DNA from: a bacterium Ga0077546
GTDB taxonomy: Bacteria > Cyanobacteriota > Vampirovibrionia > Obscuribacterales > Obscuribacteraceae
Reading direction: 5' to 3'
DNA: 38,683 nucleotides
NCBI GenBank assembly: GCA_001464165.1
Contig: LNEX01000191.1
Location: 1 to 38,683 of the forward strand
Below are positions 31,845 to 38,683 of this stretch, piece by piece; position 1 is the first letter of the stretch, and the number at the start of each line of letters is the position of its first letter. The position numbers and the translations under genes were made by a program. The notes below the pieces were generated by a model. The model did not search any database and was not told the origin of the DNA. It saw nothing but the letters and a program-made list of their open reading frames with translations.

Positions 31845-32998
31845 ATGGTCTTAGGCTCTACGACTTAGAATTGAGAGCTCTAAACGGCCTTCGGCGTGGA
31901 CGCACTACTGGTAGCTGTGCTGCAGCTGCTGTCAAAGCTGCTATCCATTTCCTTCTCTGTCACGAAGTTCTTGAAACTGTTGACGTGGGTTTGCCAGACC
32001 AAGTGTCCTATTTACCGGTGCCGATTGCTGCCATTGAGCGTTTGGATGATGGTGCCATTAAGGCTTCTGTGATTAAGTATGCCGGAGATGACCCTGATCA
32101 AACCGATGGTGCCATAATATTTGCGGTGGTGCGCAGAAACACAGTGAATCAATTGCGCTTCTTTGCTGGACCTGGTGTTGGCACTGCCACCGAGCCTGGT
32201 TTGCGAGTGGCGATTGGTGAACCCGCTATAAATCCGGTTCCTCGGGAAATGATACGCCAGAGCATAGAGGACGAACTTAATAGTGACTTATCGAGGAATG
32301 ACGAGTTTGATGATTTTAAGTTTGGATTTGACGTCGAAATTGGCTGCGTCGATGGTGAGAAGATAACGAAACGTACGTTTAATCCGCGTTTAGGAATATT
32401 GGGCGGTATTTCAATTCTTGGTACCACGGGTATCGTGGAACCGATGTCTCTGGCCGCTTATCAGGCATCGATTGAGGTTTATATTAGAGTGGCTCTGGCC
32501 GAGCTTGGTAAAGCTGCTTTCTTACCGGGCAATATCGGCCTAAATTTTGCCAAAGAAAAGCTTGGTATCACCGGTAAGAAGCTAGTGCACATATCAAATT
32601 TCATTGGCTTTGCTCTAGATTATACAGTGGCGTATTTAGATGAGATAGATGAAGAACTTGACGAACTCTGGTTGCTCGGTCACCCAGGTAAGCTGGCCAA
32701 GATATTAGATGATGTCTGGGATACGCATTCTAGTAAGAGTGCCATGGCTACCAATGCTGTAGCCGACGTTGCTGAAAAAATTGGTTTTGCCTCAGACATA
32801 GTGCAGTCAATGAGATCTGCCAATACAGTAGAGGCTATCATCGAGCACGCTGATATAAGTCAAGCTAACTCTCAGCGCCTCTGGGGGGCTGTGGAAGATG
32901 CCATTGCGACCAGGGCGGCCACTCGTTTAAGTCGAGTAAAAAAACTACAAGTGCGTTTATTTAACATGAGCGGCAAGATGCTGGGGGTGGAACAATGA
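31841..32998 (+). CDS. cbiD: Cobalt-precorrin-5B C1-methyltransferase
   Basis: CbiD methylates C1 in the cobalt-early (anaerobic) route and marks that route. The product has about 385 residues. The family start RRGRTTGSCAAAAVKAAIHFL is present, followed by a GPGVGTATEPGLRVAIGEPAINP stretch (kept here as signature positions about 105-130) and IGLNFAKEKLGI. The frame is open to an ATG at 31814, but the ATG at 31841 forms the ATGA overlap with the cbiX-cbiC stop, as at other junctions in this operon, so I prefer it. No upstream ribosome site is needed if translation is coupled. It is followed by cbiL, again by ATGA. Confidence 0.93.
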   Translation: MNGLRLYDLELRALNGLRRGRTTGSCAAAAVKAAIHFLLCHEVLETVDVGLPDQVSYLPVPIAAIERLDDGAIKASVIKYAGDDPDQTDGAIIFAVVRRNTVNQLRFFAGPGVGTATEPGLRVAIGEPAINPVPREMIRQSIEDELNSDLSRNDEFDDFKFGFDVEIGCVDGEKITKRTFNPRLGILGGISILGTTGIVEPMSLAAYQASIEVYIRVALAELGKAAFLPGNIGLNFAKEKLGITGKKLVHISNFIGFALDYTVAYLDEIDEELDELWLLGHPGKLAKILDDVWDTHSSKSAMATNAVADVAEKIGFASDIVQSMRSANTVEAIIEHADISQANSQRLWGAVEDAIATRAATRLSRVKKLQVRLFNMSGKMLGVEQ

Positions 32999-33768
32999 GC
33001 GTTTGTGGTAAGTTCTTTGGCGTCGGTGTCGGTCCCGGAGAGAAAGGGCTCTTGCCACTTCTGGCGGTGCAGGCCCTGAAGAGCTGTCCGGTTATTCTCT
33101 GCCCAAAAGCAAAAAGTGCTTTGTTTAGCGTTGCTAAAAACTGCGTAGCTGGTCTCGGCATAAAAGAGGAGTGCTTTGAAATTGTTGAATATGGTATGGA
33201 AGACGAGCGAATAACTGCTCGTGAAAACTATTTTAGTATGGCTAAGCGAATATCTGCCGCTCTAAACAGTGGGCTTAATGTGGCATATCTAACTATTGGT
33301 GATTCTCTTACTTATTCAACCTATAGCTATACAGTAATGGCTCTTAAAGAACTTTTGCCAGAGCTTGAGGTGACGACTTTTCCTGGTGTTACATCGTATA
33401 CAGCCCTAGCTGCTAAATTTAATTGGCCTCTTGGTCAAGGCAAAGAAAGACTTTTGATTCTACCTTGCCCCGAAAGTGCAGAAGAGTTGCGCCAAGAAAT
33501 TGAGAGTCACGACATTGTCGTATTGATGAAAATTGGCAGACGGCTCCCCATGGTTTTGAACACTATTGAGGAAATGCAAATTGCCGACAATTGTGTCTTT
33601 GGCAGCAGATTGGGCTTGCCCGGTGAGATCAGCGAAACTTTATCTAGTCTGACTGCAATAGAAGCGGAGCAAAGTGGCTATCTTGCCACCATGTTAATTC
33701 GTAAGCATCCTCCTGATCAGGCCTGGCTTATCGAACCATCTGCTAGTTACACAAAGGAGTACGTATGA
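32995..33768 (+). CDS. cbiL: Precorrin-2 / cobalt-factor II C20-methyltransferase
   Basis: CbiL/CobI adds the C20 methyl to (cobalt-)precorrin-2. The 257-residue SAM methylase has FFGVGVGPGEKGLLPLLAVQ at the start, VAYLTIGDSLTYSTYSYTVM in place of the GDP loop (the TLGDPxxYST pattern is typical of this subfamily), and FPGVTSYTALAAKFNWPL. The order and length are standard. It overlaps cbiD upstream and cbiF downstream, both by ATGA. Confidence 0.93.
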   Translation: MSVCGKFFGVGVGPGEKGLLPLLAVQALKSCPVILCPKAKSALFSVAKNCVAGLGIKEECFEIVEYGMEDERITARENYFSMAKRISAALNSGLNVAYLTIGDSLTYSTYSYTVMALKELLPELEVTTFPGVTSYTALAAKFNWPLGQGKERLLILPCPESAEELRQEIESHDIVVLMKIGRRLPMVLNTIEEMQIADNCVFGSRLGLPGEISETLSSLTAIEAEQSGYLATMLIRKHPPDQAWLIEPSASYTKEYV

Positions 33769-34592
33769 AAGTTTATTTCATTGGTGCTGGCCCTGGCGCC
33801 AAAGACTTGATTACTGTTCGTGGTGCCCGCTATTTAGCTGCTTCCGATGTTGTGCTCTATGCCGGTTCGCTTGTGCCGGAAGAAATTCTTGAGCATTGCC
33901 ACCCTAAGGCCGTGTTAGTTAATACTGCTGGGCTTGACTTAGACCAGCAAATGGAGCACTACAGTGACGCTAAGGCGAGAGACGTAGACGTGGCTCGAGT
34001 TCATTCTGGCGACCCTGCCATTTACGGTGCTATTTCAGAGCAGATAAATCGACTCAATCAGGCGGATATAAGTTGGGAGATAGTACCGGGTGTATCATCA
34101 TTTACTGCCGCGGCCGCAGAACTTGGCAGTGAATTAACTAAGCCCAACGTCTCTCAAACTATTATTCTAACAAGAGTTAGCGGCAGGGCCACAGCTGTTC
34201 CGGCGCTAGAATCAGTGGCCTTGCTTGCTGCCCATAAATCCACTCTATGTATTTTTCTTTCTGGTCCGCATCTCAATAAAATAGTACAGGAATTGCTGCT
34301 TCATTATCCACCGTTCACTCCGGTTGCACTTGTTTACCGCTCAACTTGGCCCGACAGACGAGAGCATAGAAGCACGTTAGAAAAACTGCTTACTGAAATA
34401 CATATCAATGATTGGACGCTAACTACCATGCTCATTGTAGGTGCGGTTTTGGCCATTGATTTAGACGTGGCATCTAGTCTCTATTCCAAGAATTACACCC
34501 ATAAATTTCGTAAGGCTCGGCAGCGAAAAGATAACCTAATTGACCTGAGTGAAGCAGTTAGCCAAGAGAATATTCAGGAAACTGATCAATGA
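33765..34592 (+). CDS. cbiF: Precorrin-4 / cobalt-precorrin-4 C11-methyltransferase
   Basis: CbiF/CobM methylates C11. The 275-residue protein carries FIGAGPGAKDLITVRGARYL, VVLYAGSLVPEEIL, VARVHSGDPAIYGAISEQ and PGVSSFTAAAAELGSELT, all typical of this subfamily. The C-terminal tail of about 25 residues (KARQRKDNLIDLSEAV) is charged and extends past the domain. It overlaps cbiL and cbiG by four bases on each side. Confidence 0.95.
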   Translation: MKVYFIGAGPGAKDLITVRGARYLAASDVVLYAGSLVPEEILEHCHPKAVLVNTAGLDLDQQMEHYSDAKARDVDVARVHSGDPAIYGAISEQINRLNQADISWEIVPGVSSFTAAAAELGSELTKPNVSQTIILTRVSGRATAVPALESVALLAAHKSTLCIFLSGPHLNKIVQELLLHYPPFTPVALVYRSTWPDRREHRSTLEKLLTEIHINDWTLTTMLIVGAVLAIDLDVASSLYSKNYTHKFRKARQRKDNLIDLSEAVSQENIQETDQ

Positions 34593-35338
34593 CAATTGCT
34601 ATCTGGGTTGTTAGAAAAGAAGCAGAATCGATGGCTCAAGAGTTGGCCGAAAGTCTTGGTGCGAGGTTGTTTTGCCCTTGGCTAGTTCAAGCCTCACCCC
34701 GTTGGCTCTTTAGCCAGTGCTATAGCTCCTTTCAATCTTGGATTTTTGTCGGTACCACGGGTATTGCCGTTCGCTATCTGGATGGTTTATTGCACGACAA
34801 GAGCACAGACCCCTGTGTTGTCGTACTCGACGAGGGAGGGGCTTTTGCCGTCAGTCTGATTGGTGGCCATGAGGGTGGGGGCAATGAACTTGCCTACCTT
34901 GTTAGCTCTAAGCTTGGTGCCGTGCCAGTAGTAACTACCGCCAGCGAGAGTCTTAAGCCTCTGGTGCTTGGGGTTGGTTGTCGGCGGGGAGTATCAGCCT
35001 CTGCCGTTTCTGCTGCGGTGGCCCATGCACTGCCAGGTCGCAGCTTGAGCGATGTCAGAGAAATTGCCACTATTGACATGAAGGCTTCTGAGCCAGGGCT
35101 TCTAGCTTTTAGTCGAGCTCATGATATTCCGCTGCGTATCTTTAGACAAGAAGATTTGCAGCCTAGACAATGGTGCACAATTCCATCTAGCCATGTCTTA
35201 AACACTGTTGGCCTTGATGGAGTATGTGAGCCATGTGCTCTTATGGCCAGTCCTCGAGGAAAATTGATAGTACCTAAGGTTTCTCTTAATGGTGTAGCTG
35301 TAGCAGCTGTTGAAGACGCAAGGAGGATAATCACGTGA
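34589..35338 (+). CDS. cbiG: Cobalt-precorrin-5A hydrolase, short form lacking the middle domain
   Basis: CbiG opens the C20 lactone, releasing acetaldehyde, in the cobalt-early route. The N-terminal domain ends with FVGTTGIAVRYLDGLL, AFAVSLIGGHEGGGNELA and VVTTASES (about residue 121). The C-terminal CobE-like domain begins at once with LVLGVGCRRGVSASAV. The linker domain usually found between these (CbiG_mid, roughly 80-100 residues) is absent, giving 249 residues instead of about 330-350. The flanks are intact and in frame, so it may be a natural short form, but other genes here also lack internal segments. It overlaps cbiF by ATGA and cbiHJ by GTGA. Confidence 0.88.
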   Translation: MTIAIWVVRKEAESMAQELAESLGARLFCPWLVQASPRWLFSQCYSSFQSWIFVGTTGIAVRYLDGLLHDKSTDPCVVVLDEGGAFAVSLIGGHEGGGNELAYLVSSKLGAVPVVTTASESLKPLVLGVGCRRGVSASAVSAAVAHALPGRSLSDVREIATIDMKASEPGLLAFSRAHDIPLRIFRQEDLQPRQWCTIPSSHVLNTVGLDGVCEPCALMASPRGKLIVPKVSLNGVAVAAVEDARRIIT

Positions 35339-36897
35339 GCGGTTGTCTTAATTTGGTATCGGTCGGTCCTGGTTACTCAGAACATCTTACTGAGGCCGCT
35401 CAATTGGCTCTTCGTCAGAGTAATTTGATTGTTTCATACGAACTCTATCTCACTTGGATTATGTTCTACATTGCTGGCAAAGAAGTTTTGACAACCCCTC
35501 TAACCCAAGAGCGGGAGCGAGCGGAAGCGGCGGTTTCGGCTGCAAGGGAGGGACGAACGGTTTCATTGGTTTCGAGTGGTGACATTGGAATTTATGCCAT
35601 GGCCGCTTTAGTCTTTGAAATAATGAAAGAACATGATACCTTCGCAGTCAAAGTATTGCCAGGAATCACGGCGGCCAATTCTTGTGCTTCTATTTTGGGT
35701 TCACCTCTATCCCATGACTTTGCTACACTGAGTTTGTCTGACCTGCTTTGCCCATTCCAGTGGATAGAAGAGAGAGCTCGTGCGATTGCTTCTGCTGATC
35801 TGTGTTGTGTTCTCTATAACGTTCAAAGTGAGCGCCGGCAGGATGGTGTATATAGAATTCTAGATATTCTGCTGAGCGGCAAGAGCGGTGAGACTCTTTG
35901 TGGCGTGGTTAAGAACGCTTATCGCCCAGGTCAGAAGAGCTATATAACTTCACTGGCGCAGCTGAAGAAACAAAAATTTGACATGCTAACTACGATTATC
36001 ATCGGTAATCGCTTCACCCAGAAGAAACGAGATTGGATATTTACCCCACGTGGCTATGGGAGTTGGCCAGGAGCAGTCGAGCAAGAGCTAGAGGCGCCAC
36101 CGAAGCACGCCGTTTGGGTGTTCTCCGGCACTAGTGATGGTAATGAAGCCGCGCGCCAGATAGCCGAATCGGGCAGGCGCATTGTGGTTTCGGTAGCTGG
36201 CGAGTATGGCGCTGTCGTTGGTAAAGCTTCTCTAGCTGGAGCCCATTTTGTCAGCGGTCGACTTGGTGTAGAGCAAAGAAAAGAACTGATGAAGAACAGT
36301 TCTTGCCGAGCTATCGTAGATGCTACCCACCCATACGCTGATAAAATTTCAAGTCAACTAAGAGTGCTTTCTGAACAGCTGTGCATACCTTATGTGCGTC
36401 TTGAGCGAGAATGTAAACTGCACGAGAAAGATGTGATTCTTTGCGATACTGCTGAAGAAGCTGCGGTAAAGGCGATTAACCTGGGAAAGAGAATTTTTCT
36501 TGCTACAGGCTCTAAAGAAATTGAGACTTATCTGCAGGCTGCAGGAGCAGAAAATTGCCAATGGTTTTTGCGTCTCATACCAGATTTTGAAATGATGGCG
36601 CGAGCAGTCAACTTAGGCATTCCACCTGATCGTATTTGTGCCATGCAGGGGCCATTCAGCCAGGTATTTAACGAGGCTCTATGGCGCAATTGGCAAATTG
36701 ATTGCGTAATCAGTAAAGACTCAGGTACTGCTGGTGGTGCCGAAGCGAAACTAAAAGCCGCTCAAGCTCTTGGTATTCCTTTGGTTGTGATTAAACGACC
36801 GGGCGTAGCAGAGTTCTCTAGTAAAACCAGTTTAAAGTACTCGAGCACTACCTTTGGCCAAGACATAATCTCATCACTTTCGCAATTAGGAGTTTAG
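35335..36897 (+). CDS. cbiH-cbiJ: Fusion: precorrin-3B C17-methyltransferase CbiH and precorrin-6A reductase CbiJ
   Basis: Residues 1-245 are CbiH/CobJ, which methylates C17 and contracts the ring: NLVSVGPGYSEHLTEAAQLA, VSLVSSGDIGIYAMAALVFE and LPGITAANSCASILGSPLSHD. Residues from about 258 to 520 are CbiJ/CobK, the NAD(P)H-dependent reductase of (cobalt-)precorrin-6A: VWVFSGTSDGNEAARQI, VDATHPYADKIS, LRLIP, and the C-terminal ISKDSGTAGGAEAKLKAA. The order of steps (CbiH early, CbiJ after CbiF, CbiG and CbiD) does not suggest direct channelling. The start is GTG at 35335, overlapping the cbiG stop. AGGAG near the 3' end serves cobW. Confidence 0.93.
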   Translation: MSGCLNLVSVGPGYSEHLTEAAQLALRQSNLIVSYELYLTWIMFYIAGKEVLTTPLTQERERAEAAVSAAREGRTVSLVSSGDIGIYAMAALVFEIMKEHDTFAVKVLPGITAANSCASILGSPLSHDFATLSLSDLLCPFQWIEERARAIASADLCCVLYNVQSERRQDGVYRILDILLSGKSGETLCGVVKNAYRPGQKSYITSLAQLKKQKFDMLTTIIIGNRFTQKKRDWIFTPRGYGSWPGAVEQELEAPPKHAVWVFSGTSDGNEAARQIAESGRRIVVSVAGEYGAVVGKASLAGAHFVSGRLGVEQRKELMKNSSCRAIVDATHPYADKISSQLRVLSEQLCIPYVRLERECKLHEKDVILCDTAEEAAVKAINLGKRIFLATGSKEIETYLQAAGAENCQWFLRLIPDFEMMARAVNLGIPPDRICAMQGPFSQVFNEALWRNWQIDCVISKDSGTAGGAEAKLKAAQALGIPLVVIKRPGVAEFSSKTSLKYSSTTFGQDIISSLSQLGV

Positions 36898-36898
36898 A

Positions 36899-38059
36899 AT
36901 GCAGGGCAAGTTACCAGTTACTGTTTTTACAGGCTTTCTTGGAGCCGGCAAGACAACATTGTTGTCTAATTTGATTTTGTCAGAACCAGATATAAACTTT
37001 GCTGTTGTTGTCAATGAATTTGGTATTGTTTCTGTTGACGACATATTGGTGCAACGTGCTTTTAAGCTAGAAGCTAGCGGATCACAGATTTTCAAGCTAG
37101 GAGGCGGACTGATCGCCTATGAAGTGGATGACTTTTTGCAAACTATGCTTGAAATTGCCTCAAGCAAGAACCGTTTTGATCACGTTTTAATTGAGACTTC
37201 GGGTTTAGCAGTTCCAACTGCTGTGATTGAAGCTCTTAATCATGAAGAACTAGTTAAACACTTCGTCCTAGACGCCACTTTAGCCCTGCTAGATACTCCT
37301 CTTTTTGTTAAAGACTCTGGTTCTAATGAAGCTCTCACTGATGTATTCAGGAGTCAGGTATTGGCATCAGATGTGGTGGTTTTAAATAAAATTGAGGGTC
37401 TTAGTGCTCAAACCCTAGAGCAAGCAGAAGGAAAGGTCCGTAGTTTGGCACCGCAAGTGCGCTTCATTGAGCCAGCTTGGCAGGCCAAACTTGATAGTCG
37501 CCTTTGTCTTGGTCTGCATCTAAATGAGTTTCGGGCTCTGGAGCATGTGCCTGGGGTTAGCTCACTCAGTAGTGTTCATAGCCATTCACTAGTCGATACC
37601 GACGGGCATTCTCACACTGGCTTGGGTGCACATCAACACGGTCTCAATACCCATGAGCATTTGCATGAGCAAGATCCTAGTTGGATGTCTTTTTGTCTGA
37701 CTAGCCATCTACCACAAAACCGTCGAATAGTAGAAGAGGCCCTAGCCCTTATTGCCAGTCGGTTACCTTTGTTTAGAGTGAAAGGTTTTGTTCACTGTCA
37801 AGGATTCTCAGAGCATCTGCTTATCCAAGGCGTCAGAGAGAAAATCATTAGCACGGTCAAAGAACGAGAGCTTGAACTGGCTATGTCACATAGCCATTCT
37901 CACGGTCATTCCCATAGTCATTCTCACGACCATGCACCTGAATCTGCACCTGAACTTGCTCCTCGAAATCAAAGTCAATTAGTCTTTATTGGCTACGAGC
38001 TAGAGCGGTCGGCAACAGTTGCTTTATTGAGTAAATATACAGATAGCCCTTGGTTTTAG
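36899..38059 (+). CDS. cobW: CobW-type GTPase metallochaperone with His-rich tracts but no CxCC
   Basis: COG0523 GTPases deliver metals; CobW is linked to cobalt for CobN. The 386-residue protein has Walker A GFLGAGKT (12-19), VVNEFG (38-42), IETSGLAVP and base-recognition VLNKIEG. The metal site, usually GCxCC, reads GLIAY at 70-74, followed by the normally conserved DDFLQTM, so all three cysteines are lost by substitution. Two His-rich stretches remain: about residues 223-262 (HSHS, GHSH, HQHG, HEHLHEQ) and 330-350 (HSHSHGHSHSHSHDH). These may bind the metal instead. AGGAG lies about eight bases before the ATG, one base after the cbiHJ stop. The C-terminal CobW_C domain is present. Confidence 0.9.
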   Translation: MQGKLPVTVFTGFLGAGKTTLLSNLILSEPDINFAVVVNEFGIVSVDDILVQRAFKLEASGSQIFKLGGGLIAYEVDDFLQTMLEIASSKNRFDHVLIETSGLAVPTAVIEALNHEELVKHFVLDATLALLDTPLFVKDSGSNEALTDVFRSQVLASDVVVLNKIEGLSAQTLEQAEGKVRSLAPQVRFIEPAWQAKLDSRLCLGLHLNEFRALEHVPGVSSLSSVHSHSLVDTDGHSHTGLGAHQHGLNTHEHLHEQDPSWMSFCLTSHLPQNRRIVEEALALIASRLPLFRVKGFVHCQGFSEHLLIQGVREKIISTVKERELELAMSHSHSHGHSHSHSHDHAPESAPELAPRNQSQLVFIGYELERSATVALLSKYTDSPWF

Positions 38060-38084
38060 AGGCCAAATTATTGAAGGCAAAAAA

Positions 38085-38667
38085 ATGAAGAGTGAAGAAA
38101 TTACTAGTCTAGATGCTGAAGTGCATAAGCGACAGGCTCAGAAGCATAAGCAGGTTTTCGAGGGCAAATTAGCCAAAGCCACTAGTGAAAAGGGTCTCTT
38201 AATCGTCAACACCGGCACAGGTAAGGGAAAAACCACGGCCGCCTTTGGTATGGGTTTGAGAGTACTTGGTCACGGTCTTTACAGCTGAGCGTGAGTTTCT
38301 TGGTGCTCATACTAACTGTGATTTCCATACCATAGGAGAAGGCTATACCTGGAATACACAAGATTTAGAGCGTGATAAAGCTACAGCAAGCAAGGGCTGG
38401 CACTTGGCCGAAGTAATGATTGCCGAAGGTCAGTATCAAATGATAATTCTCGATGAACTTAATGTTGTACTCAAATACAAATATTTAGATCTCGATGATG
38501 TCTTAAAGACGCTCAATAACAGACCCAAAGATTTGCACGTAGTAGTTACAGGGCGCCATGCGCCAGACGAACTGATTGAATGCGCCGATCTCGTTTCGGA
38601 GATGAAACCCATTAAACATCCATACAAAGAACAAGGCATAAAAGCCCAACGCGGTATCGAATTTTAG
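38085..38667 (+). pseudogene. cobO: Cob(I)yrinic acid a,c-diamide adenosyltransferase, interrupted
   Basis: CobO/BtuR transfers adenosyl from ATP to cobalt. The first frame (67 codons from 38085) has KGLLIVNTGTGKGKTTAAFG with the P-loop and RVLGHG, then stops at 38286-38288. The next frame, +1 relative to it, resumes at TAEREFLGAH and continues through GEGYTWNTQD, IILDELNVVLKY, VVVTGRHAP and KAQRGIEF to a normal C-terminus. Compared with the family, about 14-15 residues (the VGVVQFIKG strand) are missing at the junction, so this is a deletion of some 40-50 bases that also shifts the frame. The gene is either inactivated or damaged in assembly. Its place after cobW fits a last step of corrinoid activation. 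Confidence 0.85.
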
Positions 38668-38683
38668 AGATAGTGAGCACTGG

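Noticed and set aside
37883..37940. Tandem-repeat array or CRISPR-like pattern in the cobW 3' region
   Set aside because: It is simply codons for alternating His and Ser; no spacer structure.

Overview
The window looks like a bacterial chromosome segment of moderate GC. About half is a left-hand accessory region (1-18947) and half a large cobalamin (vitamin B12) biosynthesis locus (19033-38667). My best guess for the host is a non-photosynthetic relative of Cyanobacteria (Melainabacteria/Vampirovibrionia, perhaps Obscuribacterales). The hints are a secreted protein whose motifs recall cyanobacterial hypotheticals, the pairing of CobN with cobalt-early Cbi enzymes, and EF-hand/calpain, TerD-vWA and TPR proteins. 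This is inference; there is no rRNA or other marker gene here.

Left region. 164-859 is a GH25 muramidase and 1199-1717 an isochorismatase-like hydrolase. A lipid block follows: an internally deleted acyl-AMP ligase and a PlsC-type acyltransferase. Next come two unknown genes, a CX5R phosphatase with a secreted helical-repeat protein, another secreted protein, an HD phosphohydrolase and a three-gene operon of small proteins (10348-11306). A TerD-vWA protein is then followed by a minus-strand cluster encoding a propeller-like, a receiver-like and a kinase-like protein. Two tRNA-shaped elements with abnormal anticodon arms lie just upstream of the first and third of these. The region ends with a strongly initiated small protein, an EF-hand calpain-like protease and an NAD-dependent epimerase. 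A 12-base element, GACCRGTCTACT, recurs three times on the minus strand, each time just after a terminator.

Cobalamin locus. Divergent and convergent genes start it: cobC (+), cbiB (-) and cobQ (+). They are followed by one long plus-strand run: cobN, a chlI-chlD fusion, cobA (SUMT), cbiE, a cbiX-cbiC fusion, cbiD, cbiL, cbiF, cbiG, a cbiH-cbiJ fusion, cobW and a broken cobO. Most junctions overlap by ATGA, GTGA or TGATG, which suggests translational coupling. Together these cover most of the route from uroporphyrinogen III to the corrin ring, plus amidation and the aminopropanol arm. CbiT, CbiA/CobB, CobU, CobS and lower-ligand genes are not in the window. Both an early cobalt chelatase (CbiX) and a late one (CobN with ChlID) are present.

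Oddities: cobO, the acyl-AMP ligase and probably cbiG lack internal segments while both flanks are intact. CobW has lost its CxCC metal motif but carries His-rich tracts, and CobN carries a His-Glu repeat encoded by a hexanucleotide repeat. No cobalamin riboswitch was recognised.
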